The notes below the pieces were generated by a model that saw only the letters and a program-made list of their open reading frames with translations, had not been told where the DNA came from and ran no database searches. This document shows positions 37,189 to 49,969 of a stretch of 55,591 nucleotides of DNA, piece after piece. The stretch covers positions 1 to 55,591 of the forward strand of contig JBAMDO010000294.1 in the NCBI GenBank assembly GCA_037074765.1, in the 5' to 3' direction. Each line of letters begins with the position of its first letter. The first letter of the stretch is position 1. Source of the stretch: Mansonella perstans (taxonomy: Eukaryota; Nematoda; Chromadorea; Rhabditida; Onchocercidae). Made by a program: the position numbers and the translations under genes.

Positions 37189-39479
37189 TTATCAGATTAT
37201 TGGGCATTGTCTTTGCGGAGGGTGAATCAGTGCACTAAATGATGGAACGGTTTTTTCGTTGAAAAAATTTCAAAAATGAATGGTTTTTTCTTTCGTTGAT
37301 GGAGGATTATATTGCCAATCATTTTTAATCACAGTTTAAATTTGGTTGCAAAAAAAAAATCAGTCATAAGATGGTGCAAATGAATTATTGGCAGTTTTTA
37401 TTGTTATTTTTTATATTTCATATTTGCCATTATCAAATGTAATCTATGCAGGAGATTTGTTTTTCGGATGAGATCGAGAAAAGCTCAAAGAAAAAAAGGT
37501 GCAAAGAAAGAAGGAAAGACTTTGTAGGAATGTGGATTGGAGAAAATACTGAATAGGAGTAGGAAGAGAAGTAATGGAAAATAATATCCTTTTACGTCGA
37601 TCTATAAATATTTTTCGCTATTCTAGATTCTGTATTAAAAATTCACATTGCGATAATTCTGTCACATTTATTTGTTTCGGACTTAAATTCTTCAGATAAT
37701 TTCTACGGAATCCCACCGGAAATTCGAGCAATGATTAAATTGAAATAGACTACGGTATTTAGTGCTATTACATTTTTGGATCGGATTTTTATAACAAGTT
37801 TTGTTCAGGAATATTGATATTCTAATATATTCGTATTCCATTCATTATTTTTGTTTTCGTCCTCATTTTCTTTGTTATTGCTTTTGCAATCACTTGATAA
37901 AAAACGGAAAGAAATAGCATATCTTTCTGAATTATTTTAGCAGTTATGGTAATTAAGATGGTAGCTTTAAGATGTTTACTTTATTTTATTATCCTTTACC
38001 TAATTAGTTTTTCACAGGAATTCTATTCTACAGTAACCGGATTGTTTAGGAAATAAGTGAATTACTGTAATTGACAGAATGGAACATTTGTTGGCGTAAT
38101 TTCTTCAATTTAACTTAAAACTTTAAGATTTAGAACAACAATGAAAGTTTTCAGCTTGTAAACTTTTGTTTGGTCTTTTTATAATTTTTACTTTTTTTTT
38201 AGATTTTAACTATTTTGTGGCATTTCCGTATTCGTATTTAAAATTTATCTTCAAATCTGACTCCAATTAAAAAACTTTTTTAATCGCTTGATTGAAATAA
38301 GCAATTATTAGCAGATTTCGTATAGACTAATCAATTATTACAATTGAAGTAATTCAGATGATATGTCGAAAATATTCGCGAAACTTAATTTTCTTTGTCA
38401 TTATTTTCAGGATAATAAAATTTTGTGGACGTTTTAGCAATTATCATGAACACTTAATGCAATATTTTGGATCAGAAATAAATTTTAGCAAGTGTAGTGA
38501 TTAGAATGATAAACGTTTCAGTTACTTTAATTTTTTATACCATTTATTGATCTCTGTGATATACGTAATTCTGCAGATCACGTCACATTATTATTCCTTG
38601 TAATAAAATGGCAAAATATGTGTAAAGTTTCAAAGATTTAATAATGTTAACTCCACTTCAGAAATTTGAACAAAGATTTGAACGAAGATTCCAGAATTTG
38701 CTGAAGCAGTTTCAGCTACTTTGGTAAAATAATAATATAACATGAAATGATCAAGCCAAAATAACTGTTCAGAAATGACTAGAAATATTCGATAATAATA
38801 TTGATAACAATAATAATAGCAGCTGTATTGTTATCAATATTTCTTTTTCGTTCCATTTATTTTTTTCTTACAACAGTTATCGAGAATTTGGGTAATTTCA
38901 TTTTGTTAACTGCATTAGTAGTAAACACTTTAAAAAAATTCAAATTATCAAAATATTTAGAAATCTTTTCTACTCTCTCACTAATCAATTTTGCAACTTC
39001 AAAAAGCCTTGTAATTTGATTTGCTTTGGGAAAAAAATCGAAAATTATATCTAAAGATTAAATGGGTGCATAAAAGAAGAGGAAGAATTTCAGCGTTGGC
39101 TGAATATAAGCTGAAATTGCTTGCTAAATAACAACAGGAACACAATAACACTAGTAGGAACTACTGCAACAATGAAGTGCTATTAACACCAATAACAACA
39201 ACGATAACAGTTTCAATAGCAACAGCAACAAGCAGCAGCACTAACAACGAAGACATTTCATAGAACATTTTTTTATGACAGGAAATAATGGTAATAAATA
39301 TGTTACTATAATTGAAAAAGAAATGGGGAAGTAAAAACGCCAATAATAAAATATACGTTGTTCCATATTGATATTACACAATCGAAAAAATAGCAATAAT
39401 ATCATCTATTGTCATGTCTAGATATAATGTGATTTGAAGAGGGAAATAAAATTTCAAAAAAAACATTAGCTAATATTCG

Positions 39480-40020
39480 TTTCACACAGTATTAAACTAC
39501 TATACTCACACTTTTAATACAGTAAACTCATACAATGTTAAAATTTTCACTCGCACGCAATTAAAATGCTGTACTGTCACGCAATCAAAATGCAGAATTC
39601 ACGCAATATTAAAACATATACTTTAAAGTACTGTATTCACACAATATTATAGCACCGTATTAACACAATGTTAGAAGACTGTGCTCCCATATTATTAAAA
39701 TATTGTACTTACATAATTTTAAAACACTATGATTGCGCAATGTCAAAATATCGTGCTTAAAATACTATCAAAATACCAAAATACTGCGCAACTTTAAAAT
39801 ACCATACTTGTTCATTTATTTTTTTTAAAAATGTTTTAATTTTTTTTTTTAAATATTGCACTCACGCAGTATTAACGAACTCATTTTTAATTTTACACAT
39901 ATATTAAAATATTACATCACACAATATTAAAATATTATATTACTATTAAAGTACTGTAATTACATAATGCTGAAATATTATACTCACACAATATTAATAA
40001 ACTACTTTTAATTTTATAAT
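39480..40020. repeat. degenerate minisatellite, about 25-35 bp unit
   Basis: Well over ten diverged units around CACAATATTAAAATACTGTA. The variation between neighbouring units is high, so the array is old. No coding potential. Confidence 0.75.
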
Positions 40021-40124
40021 GTCATATCATTTTTTCCCAAAAAAGTACAATAATGCCAGTTTTTACATTTTTAATATTTTGAAAAATGTAGACTTAAAAT
40101 TCATTCAAATCCAACTGTTCTATT

Positions 40125-41110
40125 GTAACATCGTCATGCTCAGTTCAAATGTTAAATAATTTCGAGACCATAATTTGACGTTAAAATATTCTTTCTTGCG
40201 TAAAGTATTTGTTGAAACTCTGCTTTAAACTATGAATCTTTCATTTCGAAATAAAACATATTTTATGTCGCAACACTTTCATTTGATAAATTTCTATTTT
40301 TATTATCAACTTAACCAAAAATAGTGTTAAACCGATGTTACTAACAATCAATTGAATTATTAAGTGAGGAAGTTTGGCGATTTCCTTTAAAATATTTTTT
40401 CCGAATAAATTCAAAGACATTAGTTCTTATTTCTTCAATAGAGCTTTCACCGACTGAATATTTGTAAGATAATAAATTAAAAATGTCATCCAGTAAATTG
40501 TTTAACTGTTTCCTTTTTTATGCTTCGTCTTTCTAAACAATGAAATTTTTCACCGAATTAAGAGTAAATTTTTGCCCCCACGAACAATGAACAAAGTTTT
40601 TCAACTTCAAAAAAAAATCATTTTCAGCGCATTTAGCGTAAATTATTACTTTCGCGCAAATTATTACTATCGCGTGAATAATGAACAAGTTTTTTTTAAC
40701 TTTCGAATTTTTAAAAAAACAACAAATTTCATCATAGCGAATGCAAATTCTTGTCTCCAACAAACAATAAACAAGTTTATCAGTTGCTTTTTTAAGCTTC
40801 CTCTTTTTAAGACGACAATCATTTTCACAAAATTCAGCGTAAATTGTTGCCTTCAACAAACGTCAGTCATTTTCGAGTTTTATTATCAGGAAGATTGTTC
40901 CATTAATAAATCATCTATTTAATGTTTTTGAGATTCCATTGTTAAATAATACAAATAAATTAATATTGTCAATTTTTTGGACTTCTCAATACTTCTCCCT
41001 TCTCTTCTTCCAAAACTTTATTTATTCATAAATTAATTATTACTATTGATACATTTAAATAATAATTATTTAATGATTTAGTAAATTTTGCTGAAATGAA
41101 GTACGAAATG
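40125..41110. repeat. dispersed repeat family, member 2, with internal tandem units
   Basis: Matches member 1 (19600-20110) and member 3 (49970-50060 and 51560-51920) in order. Inside, a unit of about 90 bp recurs near 40583, 40676, 40764 and 40852, marked by ACAATGAACAAG-TTTTT then TCATTTTCA and AGCGTAAATT. The 108-codon minus-strand ORF here is a translation of these units. Confidence 0.75.
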
Positions 41111-42654
41111 ACAGAAATTAAATATAAACCGATGGATTTCACGAGACTAATTCCATTTCCTTTNTTTTTTTTTTTTATTTTTCAGCCAGCCTATTTTTTG
41201 TAATCAATGTTTTTGAAATTTTTTAAATTACTTTTTACTATTCACTATTGTTCCTTAAAATCCCATGAATCTGTTTTGTGAATGAGTAATGAATATATTT
41301 TCAATTTTCTTGAAATTCCATATTTTGACAAGTTTTCTATTGTATATTTATTTTTTTCTGTCTTCGAGTTACTTTGATACTGTTCCTGGAAACCATTTAG
41401 TCCAGTTCATATGAATATTAGAAATTAGATATTTGCTTGGATTTTTTCAAAAGATTTTAAATGAAATCATGAGTGTTTGTATTTGCTTACATGGAGAAAT
41501 ATAAAGATTAATAGAATTGTAGCATAATGAAAAAAGACAACTGATATAATAGGGAGTCATCCATTCTATTTGGATGCATATTGTTAATCCATAATGGTTA
41601 ACCATTCTACTACTACTATTATTTACAGAAGAAAACTTTAACAGAAAATTCTAAAACATTTTTGATGTCGTAAAAACTATTTGAATGTTACCAACACACA
41701 AATTTACTCGTAATTGAATTAATTTAAAGAATCTTTAAGGGAAAAATTTTGCTACAAGCTGTATTTGAAAGACAAGATGCAGTGCAATTGACAGTTGCAA
41801 AATGAAGGTGACTTTTTTAAACAAAAATAGAAATAGTAAATTAAAATTCTTCAGAGTGAAAATTTTTTTAATTTAGTCAAATTTTAAAATCATTTCTCTG
41901 TAAAAATTTAATTTTTTGTTATCTTGAAAATTTTTATGACAAATATTTATTTATTGAAGTTAATATGATCAGTTCAGTTTTCTGATGAAATTTTTCGTTT
42001 TTGTTTAAGATAATAAAAAATGGAAATAACACGGTTTTATTAAATGATTTGATTGAACTAAGAAGGATGAAAATTTTGGAAATTCCCTTATTCATAAGTT
42101 TTTCGAAATTGGCAGATTTGTAAATTAGCAGCTTATTTCTTACAATTTCATATTACAACCAAAATTACCCATCGATGCAGTTCAGGAATAATTTTAGGAT
42201 TCACGATCTTTGATTTGAATCAACTAAACTGGAAATGAATAAGAAGATGCATTCATTCATTCTGAGTTGTAATCATTTCGAGAATATTCAAGTTCTAAGT
42301 TAAAATTATTTCGAGAAATATAAATGAACTGCATCAGTGAGTAACTACCAAATCAATTTAACTAGGATGAAATTTTAGCAAAAGATAGAAGTGCGATCCA
42401 TCGAAAGCGTTAAATTATTGCATCGTTATAAAGAGAAATAATAAATCATAGAGCTATGTAAAGATGATTCCTAAATTTGTGCACTTGCGTTGTATGCTGT
42501 TTCTGAAAAAAATCTAAGTGTAAAAATTTAACAAAAACCTTGTGGATGAAAATTTTGACATTGTGTCGTATCCATTGGGAACAATAATTTACAGATCTGG
42601 AGTTTAGTAATTGTATAATGTTGCCAAAGATAATTTAAAAATATGCAATAAATT

Positions 42655-42905
42655 TTCAGGTTAAATTTGAATACTGCGCAGTATGTCAAAGAAAGATTTT
42701 CTATTAGACAGTAGTACCGAAAATAAATCAACACTCTTTGATATTTCCAAAGGAAATTTTGCGGTGACCTGAAAAGGAAGTTAAATTTGGGAATTATACA
42801 GTAACCCTGGATAAGAGTTGGATATTATACAGTATGTCAAAAAAGGAGTACCGAAAAGAATTCAACACTATTCGATACTTCCAAAGGTAATTTTGTGATG
42901 ACACT
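42655..42905. repeat. local direct duplication, about 155-bp period
   Basis: CAGTATGTCAAA, then GTACCGAAAA and TCAACACT-TT-GATA-TTCCAAAGG-AATTTTG recur at 42676 and 42830 with indels. Short ORFs starting MSKK occur in both units but diverge in frame, so coding is unlikely. Confidence 0.65.
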
Positions 42906-44624
42906 TCAAACAAAAGAAACGACAAAAAAGTGATGTGAGAAAATTTGCATATTCACTGGCAGCCAATAACAAGTTCGAATGATATGCAAATTTAGTGCTT
43001 ATTTTGCCGGAAATGAATTCCTGCTACTTTACTATTTCTTTTCATTCATTTCATATTTATTCGGTGCTGGGAGATGATTGGTATGGTGATCGATGATAGG
43101 TTGCGCGATACAATGGTATATATCGGAACATATGATTTGGAGTGTTTGGTGATCGATACCGGGAGATTTAGCATTTATGGGAGTGAAGTGATGTATGAGA
43201 GATGAAATGAATTTAGATGAGCTATTTGAGAGGAAAATTCGAAACATATAGACTATCAGAAATTAGATCGGGAGCAGAATTGATAGGAGGAAAATTGATA
43301 AGATAGAAGAAATAGGTTGAAACGATGGGATGAGGCACAAAGGATTATACGTTTTCTTTACCTATCTCAAGTTTTCCTTATCTGTCTCCGGAAGACTTGC
43401 GGAAGATTGTATTGAAATGGATCACAGAAAAGAGTCAAATTTAGAAGGTGATCAGATAATTTCGTGAAAACAGCTTGAACTGCTACTATTCTGAAATTTA
43501 TACGGTACTGTTACTATTTTGGAATTATAACGTATTTTCTGATATTTTTTTTAGCTCAAAATAAAGTTTAGTAGATTTCTACTTAAGTTACTAAGTTAAT
43601 TTTAATCTTAAAAGATCTGAAAATTAACTGAAGAACGTATAATTAATTATTCCATTGAATGAATTGAATACAATAATTTAATTTAAAAAACTTTTCAGGA
43701 AAATCAATGAATATGAAAAGAAGCTAATTTTAATTTATTTGTGTTTATTTGGCAAAAAAAAAGTTTTCGTACTTACAGTATTTGTTTCTATATAATCATG
43801 ATAATAATTTCATGATTAATTTCAGGTTTTATTTGTAATTTCTATTGTTAGATCAAGAAGCATGTCATCAACCAAAATGTTTACATAGTGCGAAATATTC
43901 TGCAAAGTCCAGAAATTCCTTAAATGGGAAATAATCCGGAAAACTTGACACAACTGACTAATTCAAACGATATGCAAGATGATGGAATAAATCGTATCAG
44001 ACAACAAATGATGAAGTAGTGAATCATTTCACGATGTCTACGATCATTACGTTCTGTGAAAAATATGCGACATCGTACGAAGCACAAAAGCAATGAAGAA
44101 AAAATATGAAAAATATAAGCAGTTCAAAATGTAATTTGAAAAAACCAAAAAGTGTTTTTTCATAGCTTTTGAATCTGTTAGTTTTTTTTCGTTATTTCCT
44201 GACACATTTAGAGAATATTCAATTTTTCCTTCAAATTAATTGCTATAATATTTAATTACATCTTTTCTCATTTCTTTTTTTTTTGATCCAAATTTTCTTT
44301 TTTAACAATTTGAATTAATGCAATAAAAGTTTCAATTATTAATTCAAATTAATATAATGAAAGATTAATGAAGAAACTATTATTTTTGAACTTTATAGTT
44401 TTCTTACACTAATAAAAAGAAAAAATGATCCATAATAATACAATGTTCATATGAATAAACTGAAACAACAATTAAAATTCACTTTTCTTATTTACTTTGT
44501 CAAATTACTTTTTAACTAAATATTAAGCAATGAAAAAATCTCTCTAATATTAATATATAATGTATCAGCGGTGAAATTTTTATAATCCATCAAATAGCAA
44601 AAGTTACCTTCCATAAAAAATTTG

Positions 44625-44890
44625 AAAAAATATTCAATTCAATGTCAAGAGTAATTTCGAACATATTTAGAGTACATAATTATTATCTTACTAATAATTA
44701 CTTTTTAATTTTTGTACCATCTTTACTGTTTATTATTTTAATTTTCTATTTATATACCGCTGATTCGTAGATCACAGATAATCCGACAGTATATTCAACT
44801 CAATTTCAAGAGTAATTTTGAATATCTTTAGAGTATTTCGTTATTATTTTATTATTAATTACTTTTCCAGTATCTTTACTTTAGTTTCAT
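44625..44890. repeat. local direct duplication, about 160-bp period
   Basis: Blocks containing TATTCAA-TCAAT-TCAAGAGTAATTT, CGAACATATTTAGAGTA and ATTACTTTT recur starting near 44630 and 44792. Noncoding. Confidence 0.65.
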
Positions 44891-45341
44891 TTTACTTTCA
44901 AAAGCTTACTCATGATACGGTAAATAGTGCACAACATCTATCTGTCCACTGAAGTCGTCTGCGTCTTTCATTATGTCTAATTGTTTTTATTCTCTTATTA
45001 TGTTAACTGATCGCCTTTTTTTTCTCAATAATTGTCTCTGGTCGGATAAAATGATCTATCAGTAAATAGAAGAGTATGACAGAGTATAAGTTTTGCACGT
45101 AATGTATTATTAGTAAGACAATTGCATGTTTCTTTGCTGGAGAGGGTTATTGATAGATTAGAAAATGTAATCTTTATTATATAACTTTTTATTGTATTGT
45201 ATTGAATAGTTTGTTCTTTCTTATAATAGACGATAAATACACTGTTTTTGAAATTTAGTATTTTACTTGTATTTCAGTTATTTAGTAGTATAGAATTTAA
45301 CTTTTGACAACCGTTTTCCAGTTATATAATTTAAAGTATTT

Positions 45342-45356
45342 AATTTTTTTCAGCAA
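45342..45356 (+). promoter_or_regulatory. probable spliced-leader acceptor of the zinc-finger gene
   Basis: A TTTTTTTCAG acceptor ends at 45353, three nt before the ATG at 45357, with no coding sequence upstream. This is the expected spacing for trans-splicing in nematodes. Confidence 0.6.
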
Positions 45357-47034
45357 ATGAATACGAACTTAGCTAGCGATTGCCAAATTGGCCCAAATTT
45401 GCCAAATTTGGCAGACTTAAAAAATTATCTGCGCAAAGAGCAGCCGCTGTATTTCCAAGCATTGGAAGGATATTTAATGAATGCGGCGAATTTAGTATGT
45501 TTTTTTTTTCTAATATTTATTTGTGTTATGGTAAAGTAGGGTGAATTTTTGTATAAAGAATAACCTAATAAATAAATAATTTCTGATTTTCCTTACTAAT
45601 ATTGCGATCAAAATTGATATAAGAGGAGTGAACAAAGGCTATGCAAATGAAGACTTATTTTTTTTTAATGAAATTATCACGGAGGACATTTAGTATAAAG
45701 TGTGTGTTTCACTGAACTCTTTATTAATTGGTTTAACTGGTTCTTCTTCAGATTAACAACTTAAGAGGAAGATTGGAGCGAAATGATGAAGGAGAAAAAG
45801 TGGACGCTCCAAGATCGGAATTATTAGAAAGCGCAAGTCTTCCATCAACTCGAGACGAACTGCACGGAGTGGTGGAAGCAGTACCACTACTGGTGCAAGA
45901 TGAGGAAGAAGAAAACGAGTTGATGGAGAGGCGACAGGCACCACACGAGCCCTTCCTCAACGAGGAAAGTGCCGATGTAGCGCCAAGAGCGTTTCCGGAC
46001 CCCAGTGACGGTCCGGAAACGACGAGAAGCGGTGACAGTGCGCGAAATTGTATTGTAAGTTCATTTTTATACAAATGTGATAAAAACTACTAATTATAAA
46101 GACATTATAAAATGCAAAACTGAACTTATTTTGTCGGCTCATTTAAAAAAGAAAAAATTATGACATTATTTATTTTATAATGCATTCATTTGGAAAATAT
46201 GAGCAGCTTGCTGAGCGAGTAAGCAAGGAGAATGATTTGCGGTTATTTATGTAATTTATTATTGGTTATTTATTATTTATGTTGTGAATATATGTTTCAG
46301 ACGTTCCCGGACCGTACGAGTTCCGATAGTAGCGATAGAAAGGCGCAGAAAAGCACCAGTTGGGTCGGAAGCCTTCCATGTGTCGGAAGTGGAAGGTTTA
46401 CCAACTCAATATGCGGAACAACTGGTTGTGCCGGAAATCGACCCGTATAGGGTGAATCGTAATGCCGACGGGTCAGTAATAATTGGTAAGTTTAAGAGTG
46501 TTTAATTCTCAGATTAAAATTTTGCACGAATTTATATGAATTTAATACATGTAATCTTTGTAGAATGCGGTATGTGCCCTAAGGAATTTGGAACTGTAAA
46601 GGGATGGCGAATCCATGCGGCCAAAACGCATTGAGGAAACGGTGAGCTTCTTGGAATTTATACATTAGGTTCAGTTTTTTGAAGGAATTTTTTATATTTA
46701 TTTTACCTAAGCACTTTAAATACAATATACCTATTTCAGGCTTTTGTCAGCAGTGCGGCCATTTCATTCGCATGCCGCATATCCGTTCCGACGAGGAAAT
46801 CGCAGCAACGATGGAGCTCCATTCTTTGGAATGGTGTCCCAATGCCACGAAGGCTGCAATGAATGAAAGAGCCGTGAAACGTAGAAGGCTCCAGCTAGTG
46901 GGCAGGAACGATGATGCAGAGCGGTATTATATTCCCGGTAAATAAACAGTTCTCTTTTTTTCAAAAATAGGAAATTATTGTATTAAATATCCCTTCCCGG
47001 TCAATATTTGCTTTATATTTCAGGTGCACAGTAA
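45357..47034 (+). CDS. zinc-finger protein with in-frame TGA between two fingers
   Basis: Exons 45357-45494, 45752-46054, a proposed mini-exon 46207-46241, 46301-46485, 46564-46641, 46740-46937 and 47024-47034. The N-terminus ([20 protein letters not shown], then [11 protein letters not shown]) looks helical; exon 2 is acidic ([13 protein letters not shown]). Phases demand the 35-nt mini-exon ([12 protein letters not shown]), since exon 2 ends at a perfect GTAAGT in phase 0 and the next exon opens in phase 2. Finger 1, [20 protein letters not shown] then TH, is C-X2-C-X12-H-X4-H (Cys 222, 225; His 238, 243). The next codon is TGA (46632-46634), yet the exon continues 7 nt to a GTGAGC donor, and the following exon joins in phase to give finger 2 ([16 protein letters not shown] ... 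LHSLEWC). Exons are far GC-richer than surroundings. If the TGA is real the protein ends at about 243 residues. No family identified; the finger resembles those of R2-like retroelements. Confidence 0.6.
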
Positions 47035-47494
47035 TAAGCGATTCGATCCATTCATTCCGATAATGATCACTGCTATCCAAACTTCGTCTTTCGCTCCAGT
47101 TTTCTTCTATCCACGCAGATAATTCTTTCAAAGTTTTTTTTGCAATTTTATTAAATTTTTTTTTGTTTTGTTTTTGTTTTACTTTATATACAAAGTTGCT
47201 AATTGTTGAATTATTATTTTTCTTACTTATTATTATTTCCAAGTCCTTTATTATCGTGAAAAAAATCACAACGAAAGTTTCGAATTTCCGACTTCACTTC
47301 CGCTTTTCATAGATGAAATAATTCTTTCGAATTTCAAATCACGTGATAAATTTGGAAAAACGTGACCTGAAATCGTTTAGTAGTCAAAAAAACTGTTTGG
47401 CATTTCAAATTGCTTTTCATTTTGGTTGTGATTTTTTCCATGTGTTTGCGCTCATTTTTTTTTCTAACATTGTTGTTTTACTAACGTTTTGAAA

Positions 47495-47735
47495 TAAAAA
47501 AAAGCAGTAAAAAATAAGAAAATAAAAAAGAAACAAAAAAAAAGAAAAAAAAGGTAATTAAAAGAAAAGAAAAAAGGAATAAAAAAATGAAAAAAAAAAA
47601 AAAAGAAAAAAGAACAAAAAAATAAGAAAAAGAAAAGAAAAAATAATAAAAAAAGAGAAGAAAAAAGAAAAAAGATCAAAAAATGAAAAAAAAAACAAAA
47701 ATAAAAAAATGGAAAAATTAAATAAAGAAAAAAAT
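47495..47735. repeat. A-rich purine tract
   Basis: About 240 nt almost without C or T interruptions, mainly runs of A with scattered G. The poly-Phe minus-strand ORF is its translation. Confidence 0.9.
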
Positions 47736-48440
47736 CAAAATGATCAGCTATATTTCTTTTGTTATTTGCAGTGACATTAAATGCCAAACAATTGAATTCA
47801 AAGTTGGGGGAAATTTAAACATTTTAAGACATTGTAGAAAAGTGCTTGCGCCTACTATGCATCATTTTCGGTGTTGTCAAAAAGTGAAATAAATCCTTTG
47901 GGAAACTTACTTTGACTACCATAAAATTTGATCATAACATACTAAATATCAAATGAATTTGAATTCAATTGTTTCTTCATTTTAATTACCTGGTCTAGCA
48001 AATTTTTTACTGTCTTATTTCTTTATTTTGTTATCAAGATGACACTGTTGATAGTCAAATGTTTTTATTGGTTTATCAGTTATTACTAATGGCTTTCTAT
48101 GTTGCTTATTGTTTCTAAGTTTACTAAATTTTTCTGTTAAATTTGCAATATACGGTACCAACTCATTGAATTTTAATTTTATATATTTAACTCGCAGAAT
48201 TGAATAATGCTTTAGGATAATTTGATTTTGAGCACGAGGCAGTTAGAAATTTTGAAGTTTTTCGTTTATTAGTTAGAGGAGAGAGAATTATTTAGAAGGG
48301 CGATTTCATTTTTGTTGAAATTTAATAATTTTTTATACTTTAATTTAAGCATTCTTTTTGATTTAGATCTGACAGTTTAAAAAGTTGACGATTCTTCTAA
48401 TTAATTATGAAATGAATCACAAGTTGGTAGCAGTGTGCTA

Positions 48441-49437
48441 TTATTTTACCCGAATTGGCATGATCGAAAGTAAACATGTGGTCATGTCTACGATTTTTTT
48501 TCTTTTTCATTTAAGTTAGAACATAAAAAATGTTAGGTTTTGAAATTATGGAGAAAAATTTTTTGATTTCCGAATTCTTTTAATACAATTTTTAATCCTC
48601 AAAGTGAGTTTCTGAACTTTTTGATTTCTTTCTTTAATTTTTGGAATATATTTCAAAATTAGAAATTTTTTGAAGTTTTTCATTTATTAGTTTTGGATAT
48701 ATTTCCGAAACAGTTAAATTTTGTGTGTGATTTTTTAGAATACACTCTTTTCAAATCTTTGATTTTTCGCGAATTTTTGAACATTTACAATAGATTTTAA
48801 ACAGCAGAATGGTTTTTTAAACTCCTGCTTTTCTCCACATTTTTGAGATACACTTTTACTTTTATATCGTTTGGAATATTCTTTTTTACCTATTATTTTT
48901 GCCTATTATTAATTTTTTACCTATTATTGGTATTCTTTTTTACCTATTTTACCTGATATTCTTTTTTACCTGTTATTTTACCCGAATTGTCATGATCGAA
49001 AGTAAAATGTAGTCATGTCTACGATTTTTTTTTGTTTTTCATTTAAGTTAGAACATAAAAAATGTTAGGTTTTGAAATTATGGAGAAAAATTTTTTGATT
49101 TCCGAATTCTTTTGATACATTTTTTAATCCTCAAGGTGAGTTTCTGAACTTTTTATTTCTCTCTTTAATTTTTGGAATATATTTCAAAATTAGAAATTTT
49201 TTGAAGTTTTTCATTTATTAGTTTTTGATATATTTCCGAAACAGTTAAATTTTGTGTGTGATTTTTTAGAATTTATGATACTTCAAAAATGTCTACACTC
49301 TTTTCAAATCTTTGATTTTTCGTGAATTTTTGAACATTTACAATAGATTTTAAACAGCAGAATGGTTTTTTAAACTCCTGCTTTTCTCCACATTTTCGAG
49401 ATACACTTTTATTTTTATATCGTTTGGGATATTCTTA
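48441..49437. repeat. tandem direct duplication, about 532-bp period
   Basis: 48441-48883 aligns with 48973-49437 in the same orientation, starting TTATTTTACCCGAATTG and including AGTTAGAACATAAAAAATG and AACAGCAGAATGG. Copy 2 has about 26 extra nt (about 49272-49297), and the junction (48884-48972) is made of small TATTCTTTTTTACC repeats. Divergence is a few percent. No coding potential. Confidence 0.85.
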
Positions 49438-49969
49438 AAAATCTATGAAAATTCTCATATTTAAATTTCTCGAAATACTGCATTTTTCTTGGTTTTTGAA
49501 AGTTTTCCAGTTGTTCCAAACATCAATCTTCTTTTGAACTTTTAAAATTTTTACAACGTTTCGAACTTTGCACACATTCTTGCCTGTTTCATTTGTTTAT
49601 ATGTTTTTTATTTATTTCACTTCCGCATGTTTTTTCCATTTCATTTATTTTAGATACTTCATCATTACTTTTACTTTTCCATGCTTTTTTACATTGTTTT
49701 GTTTTTTAATTATTATTATTATTTCCACCATTTTCATTATTTTTATCTCTTTTTCATTGCTACTTGTAGATTGTGCTATAAAGGAATCTGTGACTGTCTT
49801 ACATCACGTTTCAAATGATTGATTTTATCACTTAGAATGTTGAATTTTCTTGTCATTTTCTAACAAAAAAAGTGCTTTCGTCTCAATCTTTTCATTTTTA
49901 ATTTTCTTAAAAAATTTGGGCTTGAAATTTACTCTTCTCCTCTATTTTTAATCTAATTACTTTTTAGCA

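Larger units (their letters stand above)
37189..45350. other. gene-poor AT-rich region
   Basis: More than 8 kb with no supported gene. Holds a short repeat shared with 20998 (38452-38520), a degenerate minisatellite (39480-40020), dispersed repeat member 2, a one-base gap (N at 41164) and two local direct duplications (42676/42830 and 44628/44790). Confidence 0.6.

Noticed and set aside
40533..40859. 108-codon minus-strand ORF as a gene
   Set aside because: It lies within the internally repeated member of the dispersed family and has no intron or start context; kept only as a finding about the repeat.
45748..46142. Three minus-strand ORFs opposite the zinc-finger exon
   Set aside because: Shadows of the GC-rich plus-strand exon, whose frame, splice sites and downstream finger support the plus strand.
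47464..47787. 107-codon poly-Phe minus-strand ORF
   Set aside because: Translation of the A-rich purine tract.
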